A DNA stretch of 64,000 nt, taken from Myxococcota bacterium. Its GTDB lineage: Bacteria > Myxococcota > B64-G9. The translations under genes were made by a program, and so were the position numbers. Positions within the stretch are counted from its first letter, which is position 1. Every line of letters begins with the position of its first letter. Below the pieces are notes generated by a model, which saw only the letters and a list, made by a program, of their open reading frames with translations, searched no databases and had not been told where the DNA came from. The stretch spans positions 62,001 to 126,000 of the forward strand of contig JAKLGA010000003.1 in assembly GCA_022710975.1 (NCBI GenBank), given 5' to 3'. Positions 48,001 through 55,085 of the stretch are shown one piece after another.

Positions 48001-48137
48001 TCCTCGCCCGGCAGCGAGCGGGACAGATCCGTGTCCACCCGCAGGCGCCCGAGCCCCGCCCAGAAGGCGGCCGGCACGGCCACCGCCACCGCCAGGGCCA
48101 CCAGCGCCCGGCGCAGGCCCTCGCCCCGCGGCCTCAT
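45027..48137 (-). CDS. MMPL/RND exporter fused to a SAM-dependent methyltransferase
   Basis: This is a 1036-aa protein. Residues 1-800 are an MMPL-type RND exporter: a first helix, a large periplasmic loop, a cluster of six helices (LATLGIALLLLLCFPRPLL onward) with GGALISITVDCSVAFLLHL, then a second loop and a second helix cluster with GVGVDYAVFYLKGAQ. Residues about 830-1036 are a class I methyltransferase with motif I VLDVGCGLGVPAAFL (about 865-880), acidic LEPDP and LLLDMLHHLEDG. Exporter and methyltransferase are separate neighbours in known aryl-polyene loci; here they share one chain with no stop or frameshift between. Likely moves the finished or lipid-bound product across the inner membrane. 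ATG 48137 overlaps GT2's stop (ATGA). Confidence 0.88.
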   Translation of the reverse strand: MRPRGEGLRRALVALAVAVAVPAAFWAGLGRLRVDTDLSRSLPGEDPVLEAAARVVDRHPALDRVVLDLHLAAGAAPAAPARLVQAARLVEERLGQSGLFTRVGLGQAAGAYPELLDEVSRNLPALFDRAELLAEVAPRLEPQAVRAALGGALEELSELSGLGQAELLARDPLRLRELVLARLAAARPAAGARLQGGALLDVEGRHALVLAEPAGRGSDTELARRIAERLERLPGELAEALGPGPAVELDAVGSFRAALDNERIVRHDTERGVGLATLGIALLLLLCFPRPLLGLLGLLPSVAGASLALLAYSFLRPSISALALGFGGALISITVDCSVAFLLHLDRHHETSGRAVARELWAPSLSAMLTTVGAFLALGLSGFEMLAQMGLFASLGALFSFLFVHLVFPLLFPRLGPARRGSLLPVERWLARATTGRGFLAFGLLLLAGAGLLLGGLPRVDANLAAMNTVRPETLAAEGRVKAAWGDLGASVHLLAEAPELEALRAATDGLAEGLAAERAAGRVRGGLTPGELLPGTARARAQRQAWRDFFTPARRAALAEALAGAEAELGFAPDAFAPFLAALEAPVDGAAPPALSPAVAPLLGVERAAGGGWVWAGQAQPAAGYQAEVFAGALIARGAAVFDAGLFTRRLSARIGEAYLKMLWLMGAAISLLVLLVLADGLLCLVALLPTLFTFAATLGTLRLLGRPLDIPGLLLLAVVLGVGVDYAVFYLKGAQRALDEHHPSLGPIRVMVLLAGGSTLVGMLSMVPSEHAVPRSAGITTSLGMAGALLGTFVLLPPLLARLLRRRPFPGQALPAGSRAHLALVRARYRWLEPHPRFFARFKLAFDPLFARLDALVGPAGRVLDVGCGLGVPAAFLLACRPGLRLTGLEPDPERARVAGLVVGERGEVVCAAAPGLSSAPGPYDAVLLLDMLHHLEDGALDETLAGVQARLAPGGRVVLRVTVPGQGRFAWERALETVRLRLGRRRPHFRSAAELGAALERAGLRVTLEERSAPGREETWFVAEAAAPRGGAA

Positions 48138-48901
48138 CCGTCCCCCGCAGGGCGCGCCGCCGGGGGGGGCGCGGGCAGCCAGCGGGCGCGCCGCGCGCGC
48201 GGCACGAACAGGCGGGTGAAGATGAGGCGCATGAAGGTGCCCGCGTTGCGCCAGAAGTCGGTCCAGGGGCGGAAGTGGGACACGCGCCCGCCGGGCGGGG
48301 AGTACACCACGCCCACCTCGTGCTCCTCCACGGGCAGGCCCTTCCAGCGGGCCAGGACCACGATCTCCACCTCCCACTGGAAGCGCCGGGCGCGGGAGCC
48401 GAGCCGCAGGACCTCGGGCAGCGGGTACAGGCGGTAGCCACTCTGGGTGTCCGCGAGCGGCGGCCCGCCCGAGGCCCACACCCAGAAGTTGGAGAACTTG
48501 CGCCCGAAGCGGCTGGTCCAGGGGACGCTCTCGCCGGTCATGCCGCGCCGGCGGCCCACCAGGATCCGGCGCGGGCCCGCGGCCGCGGCCCGCATCAACC
48601 CCGCCGCGTCGGCCGGATCGTGCTGCCCGTCGGCGTCCAGGCACACGGCGTAGTCGGCCACGCCGACGGCCGCCGCCAGGCCGGTCCGCAGGGCCGCGCC
48701 CTTGCCGAGGTTGCGCGCGTGCCTGAGCACCGTCACGCCCGCCAGGGAGTCCACCACCGCGCGGGACTCGGCGCCCGAGCCGTCGTCCACCACGAACACG
48801 GGCAGCCCGTAGGCGCGCGCACCCGCCACCACGCCGGGCAGGCTGCGCGGGTGGTCGAACACCGGGATGACGAAGGCGAAGCGGGGGGCGGCGGCGGCCA
48901 T
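48134..48901 (-). CDS. Family 2 glycosyltransferase
   Basis: This is a 255-aa GT-A fold enzyme: FAFVIPVFDHPRSL opening, VVDDGSGAES nucleotide site, ARNLGKGAALRTGL, the DxD motif in CLDADGQHDP, DTQSGYRLYP and the RFQWEVEIVVLARW acceptor helix. These features place it with dolichyl-phosphate-mannose-synthase-like GT2 enzymes encoded in aryl-polyene clusters. There is no membrane anchor beyond a possible C-terminal amphipathic helix. ATG 48901 follows GGGGGGAGGAG. It is followed by the MMPL fusion with ATGA overlap. Confidence 0.88.
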   Translation of the reverse strand: MAAAAPRFAFVIPVFDHPRSLPGVVAGARAYGLPVFVVDDGSGAESRAVVDSLAGVTVLRHARNLGKGAALRTGLAAAVGVADYAVCLDADGQHDPADAAGLMRAAAAGPRRILVGRRRGMTGESVPWTSRFGRKFSNFWVWASGGPPLADTQSGYRLYPLPEVLRLGSRARRFQWEVEIVVLARWKGLPVEEHEVGVVYSPPGGRVSHFRPWTDFWRNAGTFMRLIFTRLFVPRARRARWLPAPPPAARPAGDG

Positions 48902-48915
48902 CGGCTCCTCCCCCC

Positions 48916-50649
48916 TCAGCGGGTCGGGCGCGCCCGCAGGGGCAGCCAGGCCACGCCCCAGGTGCCCGGGCCGGTGTGCGAGCCGGTGGTGAGCGACAGG
49001 GGCTGCGGGAACAGCTCGCAGCCGGGCAGCGCCGCGCGGAGCTCCGGGAGGAGCTCACCCTCCACCCAGGCCTGGTTGTCGGTGTACTCGACCATGATCC
49101 ACAGCGGCCCGTCGGCCTGGGCCGCGGCCAGGAGCCGCTCCCGGGCGAAGCGCCGCTGATCCTCGCGCGCGCGCAGCACGGCCAGCTTGCGCGCGCCGTC
49201 GGGCCGCGGGCTGACCACCGGCTTCATGTGCAGCAGGTCGCCGAAGAAGGCCGAGGTGCGCCCCAGCCGCCCACCGGCGGCCAGGAACTTGAGCTGGTCG
49301 AGGAACAGGAGCTCCTCGGCCTTGTCCACGGCCCAGCGCGCGTGCTCCTCCACCGACTCGGGGGAGTCGCCGGCCGCCGCCCGCCGGCCGGTGGACAGCA
49401 CGGCCAGCCCCAGCCGGCCCGAGGCCGAGCCCGAGTCGAGCACGCGCATGCGGCCCTCGGGGTCCGCCTCGCGCCGCCAGTCGCGGGCCACCTGGAAGTT
49501 GCCGGTGAACACCGAGCCCACACACACGTACAGCACCCGCGGGTGCAGCCCGAGCGCCTTCTGGTAGCACAGGTGGCGCTCGCGCAGGGAGGCCTGGGAG
49601 GTGCTCACCCGCTCCCCGCGGCGCATGGCGGCGTACAGCTCCTCCTGGCGCACGTGCGTCTCGGGCAGCGCCCGCCGGCCGAGCAGCACGTAGGAGTCGA
49701 GCAGGCCCAGCCCCAGCGCGCGGGCGTCCGCCCGGGTGACCGAGCCGGCCGCGTCGCACAGGACGTGCACGCGCGGGCCGGCGGCCGCGGGCCGCGCGAA
49801 GCCGTCGGCCTGGACCGACATGTCGTCGCTGTCGAAGTGCACGAGCGCCCCCAGGCCGGCCAGGCGCGCCCGGGTGGCCTCGCGGTCGTCGGTGTGCAGG
49901 TGCAGCTTGAGGTAGCCGCCCTGGGAGATGGCCACCACCGACTCGCCCAGCTCCCCGGCCCGCGCGGCCAGCCCGTCCGCGTCGTCGGCCCGGAGCACCG
50001 CGTCCACGCAGAAGCCGGCCTCGCGCTCGCCGGCGAAGCCCTCCGACAGCCGCAGCCCCTCGTGGAAACGCGCGGTCACCGGGCGGCCACCCTCGGCCCG
50101 GCCCGCCAGCGCGTGGAAGAAGCCGTCGAAGAAGATGAACATGCCCAGCGCGCCCGCGTCGACCACGCCGGCCGCGCGCAGCTTGGGCAGGGTCTCGCGC
50201 GTCGCGCGCACCGCCGCCTCCAGCCGATCGAGGACCGGCCCCAGCAGCGCCTCGTCCTCCGCGGCCGGGGCGGCCGCCAGCGCCTCGTCCAGCGCGTCGA
50301 ACAGGCTGAGCATGGTCCCCGCGCGGGGCTCTGCCACCGCCTGCCAGGCCAGCGCGCGCCCGCGCCGGGCCGCGGCCCCGAGCTCGCCGCGCCCGAGGGA
50401 GTCCTCCAGCCAGCCGGAGAAGAAGCGCGCGGCGATGTTGCCCGAGTTGCCCCGCGCGGACATCAGCAAGTCCTCGCGCAGCGCCGGGGTGGCCGCGTCG
50501 AGCCGCCGGAGCGGCAGCAGGCTGATCAGCAGATTCCGGCCGGTGTCCCCGTCGGCCACGGGGAACACGTTGATCTCGTCCAGGAGATCCGCCCAGGCGG
50601 CCAGGCGTTCGCTGCCGGCCGCCAGGGCCGCGCGCACCTCGGCGTGCAT
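48916..50649 (-). CDS. Fatty acid kinase fusion: FakA (DhaL-type kinase) plus DegV/FakB
   Basis: This is a 577-aa protein. Residues 1-190 are a DhaL (DAK2) kinase domain with the metal and ATP motifs NVFPVADGDTGRN and SARGNSGN. Residues about 195-275 match the middle domain of FakA (AISQGGYLKLHLHTDD). Residues about 290-577 are a DegV/FakB fatty-acid-binding domain with VSTSQAS, LGRTSAFFGDLLHMKPVV and the GSHTGPGTWG end. In Firmicutes FakA phosphorylates fatty acids bound to separate FakB; here both share a chain, so it probably makes acyl-phosphates. ATG 50649 has GGGAGGG seven bases upstream. It sits between the lyase and the glycosyltransferase, 17 and 14 bp away. Confidence 0.88.
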   Translation of the reverse strand: MHAEVRAALAAGSERLAAWADLLDEINVFPVADGDTGRNLLISLLPLRRLDAATPALREDLLMSARGNSGNIAARFFSGWLEDSLGRGELGAAARRGRALAWQAVAEPRAGTMLSLFDALDEALAAAPAAEDEALLGPVLDRLEAAVRATRETLPKLRAAGVVDAGALGMFIFFDGFFHALAGRAEGGRPVTARFHEGLRLSEGFAGEREAGFCVDAVLRADDADGLAARAGELGESVVAISQGGYLKLHLHTDDREATRARLAGLGALVHFDSDDMSVQADGFARPAAAGPRVHVLCDAAGSVTRADARALGLGLLDSYVLLGRRALPETHVRQEELYAAMRRGERVSTSQASLRERHLCYQKALGLHPRVLYVCVGSVFTGNFQVARDWRREADPEGRMRVLDSGSASGRLGLAVLSTGRRAAAGDSPESVEEHARWAVDKAEELLFLDQLKFLAAGGRLGRTSAFFGDLLHMKPVVSPRPDGARKLAVLRAREDQRRFARERLLAAAQADGPLWIMVEYTDNQAWVEGELLPELRAALPGCELFPQPLSLTTGSHTGPGTWGVAWLPLRARPTR

Positions 50650-50666
50650 GCGCTCACCCTCCCCCG

Positions 50667-52220
50667 TCAGCCGGCCTCGACTCCGGTGCGCACATCGCCC
50701 GCCAGGATGTCCGCGGCCAGCCGCGCGAGCTCCGCGTCCAGGGGGCGATCGGCCGTCAGGGCCGGCGAGCGCAGGCGCACGGCCGCCAGCGCCTCGGCCA
50801 GGCGCGGCCGGGCCGCGAGCCCACCGCGCAGCTCGGCCGCCTGGCACGCGCCGAGCAGCTGGCAGGCCGCCACCCCGGCCGCCAGGCGGGCGACGCCGAG
50901 CGCGTCCCGGGCGGCGATCGTGCCCATGCTGACCTTGTCCTGGTTGTGGGACTCGGTGGAACGCGAGAAGGAGGCGGCCGGCATGGTCCCGCGCAGCGCC
51001 TCGGCGGTCAGCGCCGAGGCGGTGATCTGCACCGCCTTCAGCCCGTGGTGGGCCGGGCCGACCTCCCTGGGCACCAGGTTGGCCGGCAGGCCGCGGCTGA
51101 AGCGCGCGTCGACCAGCAGCGCGAGCTGGCGATCGGCCAGATCCGCGGCCGAGGCCAGGGCGGCCTTGAGCGCATCCATGGCGAAGGCCACGTGCCCGCC
51201 GTAGAAGTTGCCGCCGGTCAGCACCTCGCCGCTGTCCGGATCGAGCAGCGGGTTGTCGCTCACCCCGTTGGCCTCCACCTCGATCCAGGCGTGCACCCAG
51301 GCGAGGGCGTCGGCCAGGACGCCCAGCACGTGCGGGCTGCAGCGGCAGGAGTAGGGATCCTGCAGGCTCTCGGGCCGGTTGCTCTCCTCGACCGGGCCGC
51401 GCGCCTCGAGCAGCGCCCGGAGCCGGGCGGCCACCTCGGCCTGGCCCGGGTGGGGCTTGGCCGCGAACAGGCCCGGGTGGAAGTGGCGGGCGTGGCCGGC
51501 CAGCGCGTGCACCGCCAGCGCGGTGCCGGCGGTGAAGGCCTGGAGCAGCGCCTCCGCCTGCCGCACGGCCAGCACGGCCAGGCCGGTCATGACCGAGGTG
51601 CCGTTGACCAGCGCCAGCGGCTCCTTGGGCTGCAGCCGGTAGGGCGCCAGCCCCTCCGCCGCCAGGGCCTCGGCCGCGGGCACCCGCCGCCCCCGGTGGA
51701 AGGCCTCGCGCTCGCCCTGCAGGCAGGCGGCCAGGTAGGACAGCGGGGTGAGATCGCCCGAGGCGCCCACCGAGCCCTGGCAGGGGATGACCGGGGTGAT
51801 CCCGTGGTTGAGCAGCGCCACCAGCGCGTCCAGCAGCTCGCCGCTCACCCCCGAGAACCCCCGGGCCAGGCTGAGCAGCCGGCACAGCACCACCGCGCGG
51901 GCCTCCTCCACTCCCAGCGGCTCGCCCAGGCCCGCCCCGTGGTAGCGCACCAGGTTCTGCCCCAGGGCCTCGGTCCGCTCGGCGTCGAGCTGGTTACCGC
52001 AGGACTGGCCGTAACCGGTGGTCACCCCGTAGACCGGCTCGCCCCGGGCGATGGCCGCCTGGAGGGTGGCCCGGGAGCGCTCCAGGCGCGCGCGGAAGGC
52101 CGGGGCCGCGCTCAACTCCACCCGCGCTCCGCGCCGCGCCACGTCGTCGATTTGTCGAACGGAAACAGGCCCGTCGCCCACGGTGAGCGCCGGCGGGGGG
52201 GTTGGCTTGGGCAGGACCAC
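50667..52220 (-). CDS. MIO-type aromatic amino acid ammonia-lyase (HAL/TAL family)
   Basis: This is a 517-aa protein of normal family length. The MIO prosthetic group forms from Ala153-Ser154-Gly155 in GSVGASGDLTPLSY. The catalytic Tyr region reads PVYGVTTGYG; the substrate-selectivity pair is Tyr93-His94 in LVRYHGAG; QDPYSCRCSPHV and NPLLDP are also conserved. It deaminates His, Tyr or Phe to the acrylate. In flexirubin and related loci, the tyrosine-specific form supplies 4-coumarate as starter; the linkage here favours that role but specificity cannot be read with certainty. GTG 52220 follows GGAGGTGGAG. Confidence 0.88.
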   Translation of the reverse strand: MVLPKPTPPPALTVGDGPVSVRQIDDVARRGARVELSAAPAFRARLERSRATLQAAIARGEPVYGVTTGYGQSCGNQLDAERTEALGQNLVRYHGAGLGEPLGVEEARAVVLCRLLSLARGFSGVSGELLDALVALLNHGITPVIPCQGSVGASGDLTPLSYLAACLQGEREAFHRGRRVPAAEALAAEGLAPYRLQPKEPLALVNGTSVMTGLAVLAVRQAEALLQAFTAGTALAVHALAGHARHFHPGLFAAKPHPGQAEVAARLRALLEARGPVEESNRPESLQDPYSCRCSPHVLGVLADALAWVHAWIEVEANGVSDNPLLDPDSGEVLTGGNFYGGHVAFAMDALKAALASAADLADRQLALLVDARFSRGLPANLVPREVGPAHHGLKAVQITASALTAEALRGTMPAASFSRSTESHNQDKVSMGTIAARDALGVARLAAGVAACQLLGACQAAELRGGLAARPRLAEALAAVRLRSPALTADRPLDAELARLAADILAGDVRTGVEAG

Positions 52221-52306
52221 GGCTCCACCTCCAAGGTGGCGATCCTGTCCACCGGGGGGGGAGAAGTCAAGCGGAGCGGTGCGCGCGGGCGGGAGGGCGA
52301 CCGGGC

Positions 52307-53500
52307 TCAGGCGCTCGCGCTGGGCGGGCGCAGAGCCTCCACCCCGCTGAGCAGCAGGCTGACCAGATCGCCCTGGCGGCTGGTCTGGGTCTTGGCGAAC
52401 ACCCGCTTGAGGTGGGTGCGGGCCGTGTTGGTGGTCACCCCGAGCCGCTTGGCGGACTCCTCCAGGCTCAGCCCGGAGACCAGCAGGGAGGCCAGCCGGG
52501 ACTCCGCCCGGGTCAGGCCGTAGAGCTGCTGCAGGGCCTCCTCGGTGGCGGCCGGGCGGTGGTCCGGATCGCGCACGAACACGGCCGCGAGCACGCGCGG
52601 ATCCTCGAGGGCCTGGCGCTCCAGGCGCAGCGGCGTCACCAGCAGGGCCAGGGCGCGGCCGCCGGAGCTGCTGGTCACGTTCAGCGTCCCGCCGCAGCCC
52701 GTGGCCGAGGCCCCGCAGCGGGAGGCCTCCGCGATCAGCCGGCCGAGCTCGGCCTGGGCCTCGGCCTCGGCCGCGCGCAGCAGGCCGTCCGCCCCGAGCT
52801 GCAGCCCTTCGTGCCGCCCGAGCAGCTCGGTCGCCGAGCGGTTGACCGCGATGGCCTTGCCCAGGGCGTCCACCAGGATCACCCCGATGGGCAGGTGATC
52901 GATGGAGTTCTCCAACGCCACCGACAGGTTCAGGGCCCCGGCCAGCAGGCGGTACAGCTCCATGGCCCGACGCAGGTGCGGGGCCAGGGCCTGGAACAGG
53001 GCCACGTCCTCGTCGTCGTAGTCGCCGGCCGCCGGGCTGCGGACCATGGTCAGGTTGAGCACCCAGGAGCCGCGCACCTCGAACACCATGTTCATGAAGT
53101 CGTAGAAGCCGCGCGGGGCCAGGAACTCGCGGTAGAAGGCGGAGGCCTCGAAGTCCGGAGCGGCCACCACCATGCGCCGGGTGACCACGACCCCTTCGGT
53201 CACGAAGCGATCGCGGTTCGAGTTGACCAGCGTGCGGGCCGAGGGGTGCAGCCGGGCGTAGTCGATCTGGACGTCGGCGTGCATGGGCGAGCCGAACACG
53301 ACCTCGCCTTCGCCCGAGTCGTAGTTCGCCCGGCGCACCACGGCGCCCTCGCTCCGGGTCAACGCCCGCAGCTTCTCCAGCACGGGACCCCAGTTGGCGG
53401 TGCCCTCGGCCACCGTGTAGAGGGCCTGGATCAGCTCGAGCACCTGAGCTTGCGAGTACCTGGCCACGCCGGACACCTCAGCCCCCACCATGGGCTCCAT
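52307..53500 (-). CDS. LuxR-family transcriptional regulator, likely cluster regulator
   Basis: This is a 397-aa protein whose last 65 residues are a LuxR helix-turn-helix (LTRAESRLASLLVSGLSLEESAKRLGVTTNTARTHLKRVF). The N-terminal 200 residues are GAF-like (LIQALYTVAEGTANWGPVLEKL, DDEDVALFQALAPHL), with a PAS-like segment (about 200-265, NSIDHLPIGVILVDALG). This is the layout of the TIGR-type LuxR regulators without autoinducer domain. ATG 53500 is preferred; 53491 and 53536 are possible, as no start has a clear ribosome site. It is embedded among the biosynthetic genes, in the same direction. Confidence 0.82.
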   Translation of the reverse strand: MEPMVGAEVSGVARYSQAQVLELIQALYTVAEGTANWGPVLEKLRALTRSEGAVVRRANYDSGEGEVVFGSPMHADVQIDYARLHPSARTLVNSNRDRFVTEGVVVTRRMVVAAPDFEASAFYREFLAPRGFYDFMNMVFEVRGSWVLNLTMVRSPAAGDYDDEDVALFQALAPHLRRAMELYRLLAGALNLSVALENSIDHLPIGVILVDALGKAIAVNRSATELLGRHEGLQLGADGLLRAAEAEAQAELGRLIAEASRCGASATGCGGTLNVTSSSGGRALALLVTPLRLERQALEDPRVLAAVFVRDPDHRPAATEEALQQLYGLTRAESRLASLLVSGLSLEESAKRLGVTTNTARTHLKRVFAKTQTSRQGDLVSLLLSGVEALRPPSASA

Positions 53501-53564
53501 TCCAAGCGGACGGAAAAAGTCACCCCCATGAAACACGAATCGGGGGCGGAGTTCAAGTGCGGAA

Positions 53565-55085
53565 TCACACGCCCGGTCCGCGGCCTCCGGCGGAGCCCGG
53601 CGGGCCGGGTTTGCGCGCCACCAGCTCCAGCATCAGCCCGCCGAAGCCGGGCAGCCCGGGGACCCTCAACCCGAAGGCGTCGAGCCGCTCGAGCTCCAGG
53701 CCGGCGGCCCGCGCCGCGCGGCCGAGCTGGCCCCGGCCCCGGGCGTGCAGCCACACCCCCTGGCGCATGGCGTTGCCGAGCTGGGTGAACAGGCGAGGCA
53801 GCGAGCGCTGGGCCGTGGTCAGGTGCAGCCGGCCGCCCGGGCCGAGCAGCCCGGCCAGGCGGGCCAGGGCGGCCTGGAGATCAGGCAGGTACTCGAGCGC
53901 CGAGTAGGCCGCGACCAGATCGAAGGGGCCCGCGAGCTCCGCGCCGTGGAGGCCGGCGCACAGGGTGGTGAGGCGGCCCGCGCCCGCCGCGCGGGCCTTC
54001 GCCTCGAGCTCGGCCAGCATGGCGGGCGACGGATCCAGCGCCACCACCTCGCGCGCCCGGCGCAGGAGCTCCAGGGTGAAGCGGCCGGTGCCCGCGCCCA
54101 CCTCGAGCACCCGCGCCTGGCCCGTGGGCAGCAGCCCCGGCAGGCGGGCGAGCACCGCCGCCCGCTCGGCGCGGCGCAGCCCCCGCTGCCCGCGGGCCGC
54201 CTGCTCGGCGTCGTAGCTCGGGGCCAGCGCGTCGTAGAAGCGCCGCACCGGGCCCGCGCCCGCGGCGGCCAGCGGCTCGTGCACCGGCCGGCCCAGCACC
54301 TCGGACAGCGCGGCCACCCGCAACCCGCGCGCCGCCAGGCCGTCGAGCAGCCGCTCCACCTCCGCCAGCCAGAGCTCCAGCCCGCGCCCACCGGGCGGCG
54401 CCCGGTCGTGCAGCGCCAGCACGTCGCCCGGCCGCACCCCGGCCAGCAGCCTGGCGGAGAGCCCCCGCAGCCGGCGGTTGCCGAAGTCGAGCGCCCGCCG
54501 GCTGGCGACCGCGCAGGCGAGGTCGGCCTCGAGCAGCACGCGCCACAGGCGCGGATTGACCACCCAGGCCGGCGGCCGGAAGAGCGCCGGGCGCACCCCC
54601 AGGGGCGCGAGCGCCGCCTGGCAGCCCTGGAGGGAGCGGCCGAGGCGCGCCCGGCCGCGCAGCATGAGCAGGGGGTCGTGCTCGTCGCTGTGGTTGCCGA
54701 GCTCGTGCCCGCCGTCCAGCAGGGCGCGCGCGAGCGCGGGGTGGGCCCGCACCCGCGCGCCCACCACGAAGAAGGCCGCCCGCGCCCCGCGCCGGGCGAG
54801 CAGCTCGAGCAGCCGCGGCGTGGTGAGCGGATCGGGGCCGTCGTCGAAGGTGAGCGCCACCGCGTCCGGGCTGTGCCCGCGGTCCAGGACCGGCAGCAGC
54901 AGCCGCCAGCGGGGGAAGAAGGGCGCCAGGCCGGAGAGCAGCAGCAGCAGCCCCAGCGGCAGGGCCGCCGTCCAGGCCGGCGCCAGCCACCCGAGCAGGG
55001 CCGCGGCCTGGAGCAGCCCCAGGCCGAGCAGGTCGAGCGGCGCGAGCGGGCACAGGCGCGGCCCGTCCCCCCGCGCCGGGCTCAC
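53565..55085 (-). CDS. NodB polysaccharide deacetylase fused to SAM methyltransferase
   Basis: This is a 506-aa protein with two N-terminal hydrophobic stretches (about 7-55). A NodB domain follows, with ALTFDDGPD near residue 80, the metal-binding GHELGNHSDEHD near 132, and RPPAWVVNP. A class I methyltransferase occupies residues about 270-500 (VLEVGAGTGRFTLELL, VALDPSPAMLAEL, FDLVAAYSALEYLPDLQ). GTG 55085 gives a GTGA overlap with the radical-SAM gene; ATG 55103 would overlap by 22 bp. Such a deacetylase could act on a sugar attached to the product. The combination in one chain is unusual. Confidence 0.83.
   Translation of the reverse strand: MSPARGDGPRLCPLAPLDLLGLGLLQAAALLGWLAPAWTAALPLGLLLLLSGLAPFFPRWRLLLPVLDRGHSPDAVALTFDDGPDPLTTPRLLELLARRGARAAFFVVGARVRAHPALARALLDGGHELGNHSDEHDPLLMLRGRARLGRSLQGCQAALAPLGVRPALFRPPAWVVNPRLWRVLLEADLACAVASRRALDFGNRRLRGLSARLLAGVRPGDVLALHDRAPPGGRGLELWLAEVERLLDGLAARGLRVAALSEVLGRPVHEPLAAAGAGPVRRFYDALAPSYDAEQAARGQRGLRRAERAAVLARLPGLLPTGQARVLEVGAGTGRFTLELLRRAREVVALDPSPAMLAELEAKARAAGAGRLTTLCAGLHGAELAGPFDLVAAYSALEYLPDLQAALARLAGLLGPGGRLHLTTAQRSLPRLFTQLGNAMRQGVWLHARGRGQLGRAARAAGLELERLDAFGLRVPGLPGFGGLMLELVARKPGPPGSAGGRGPGV

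Noticed and set aside
52254-52261. G8 run between the LuxR and lyase genes as a phase-variation switch
   Set aside because: It is intergenic, short and in GC-rich DNA; no promoter spacing depends on it as far as I can see.
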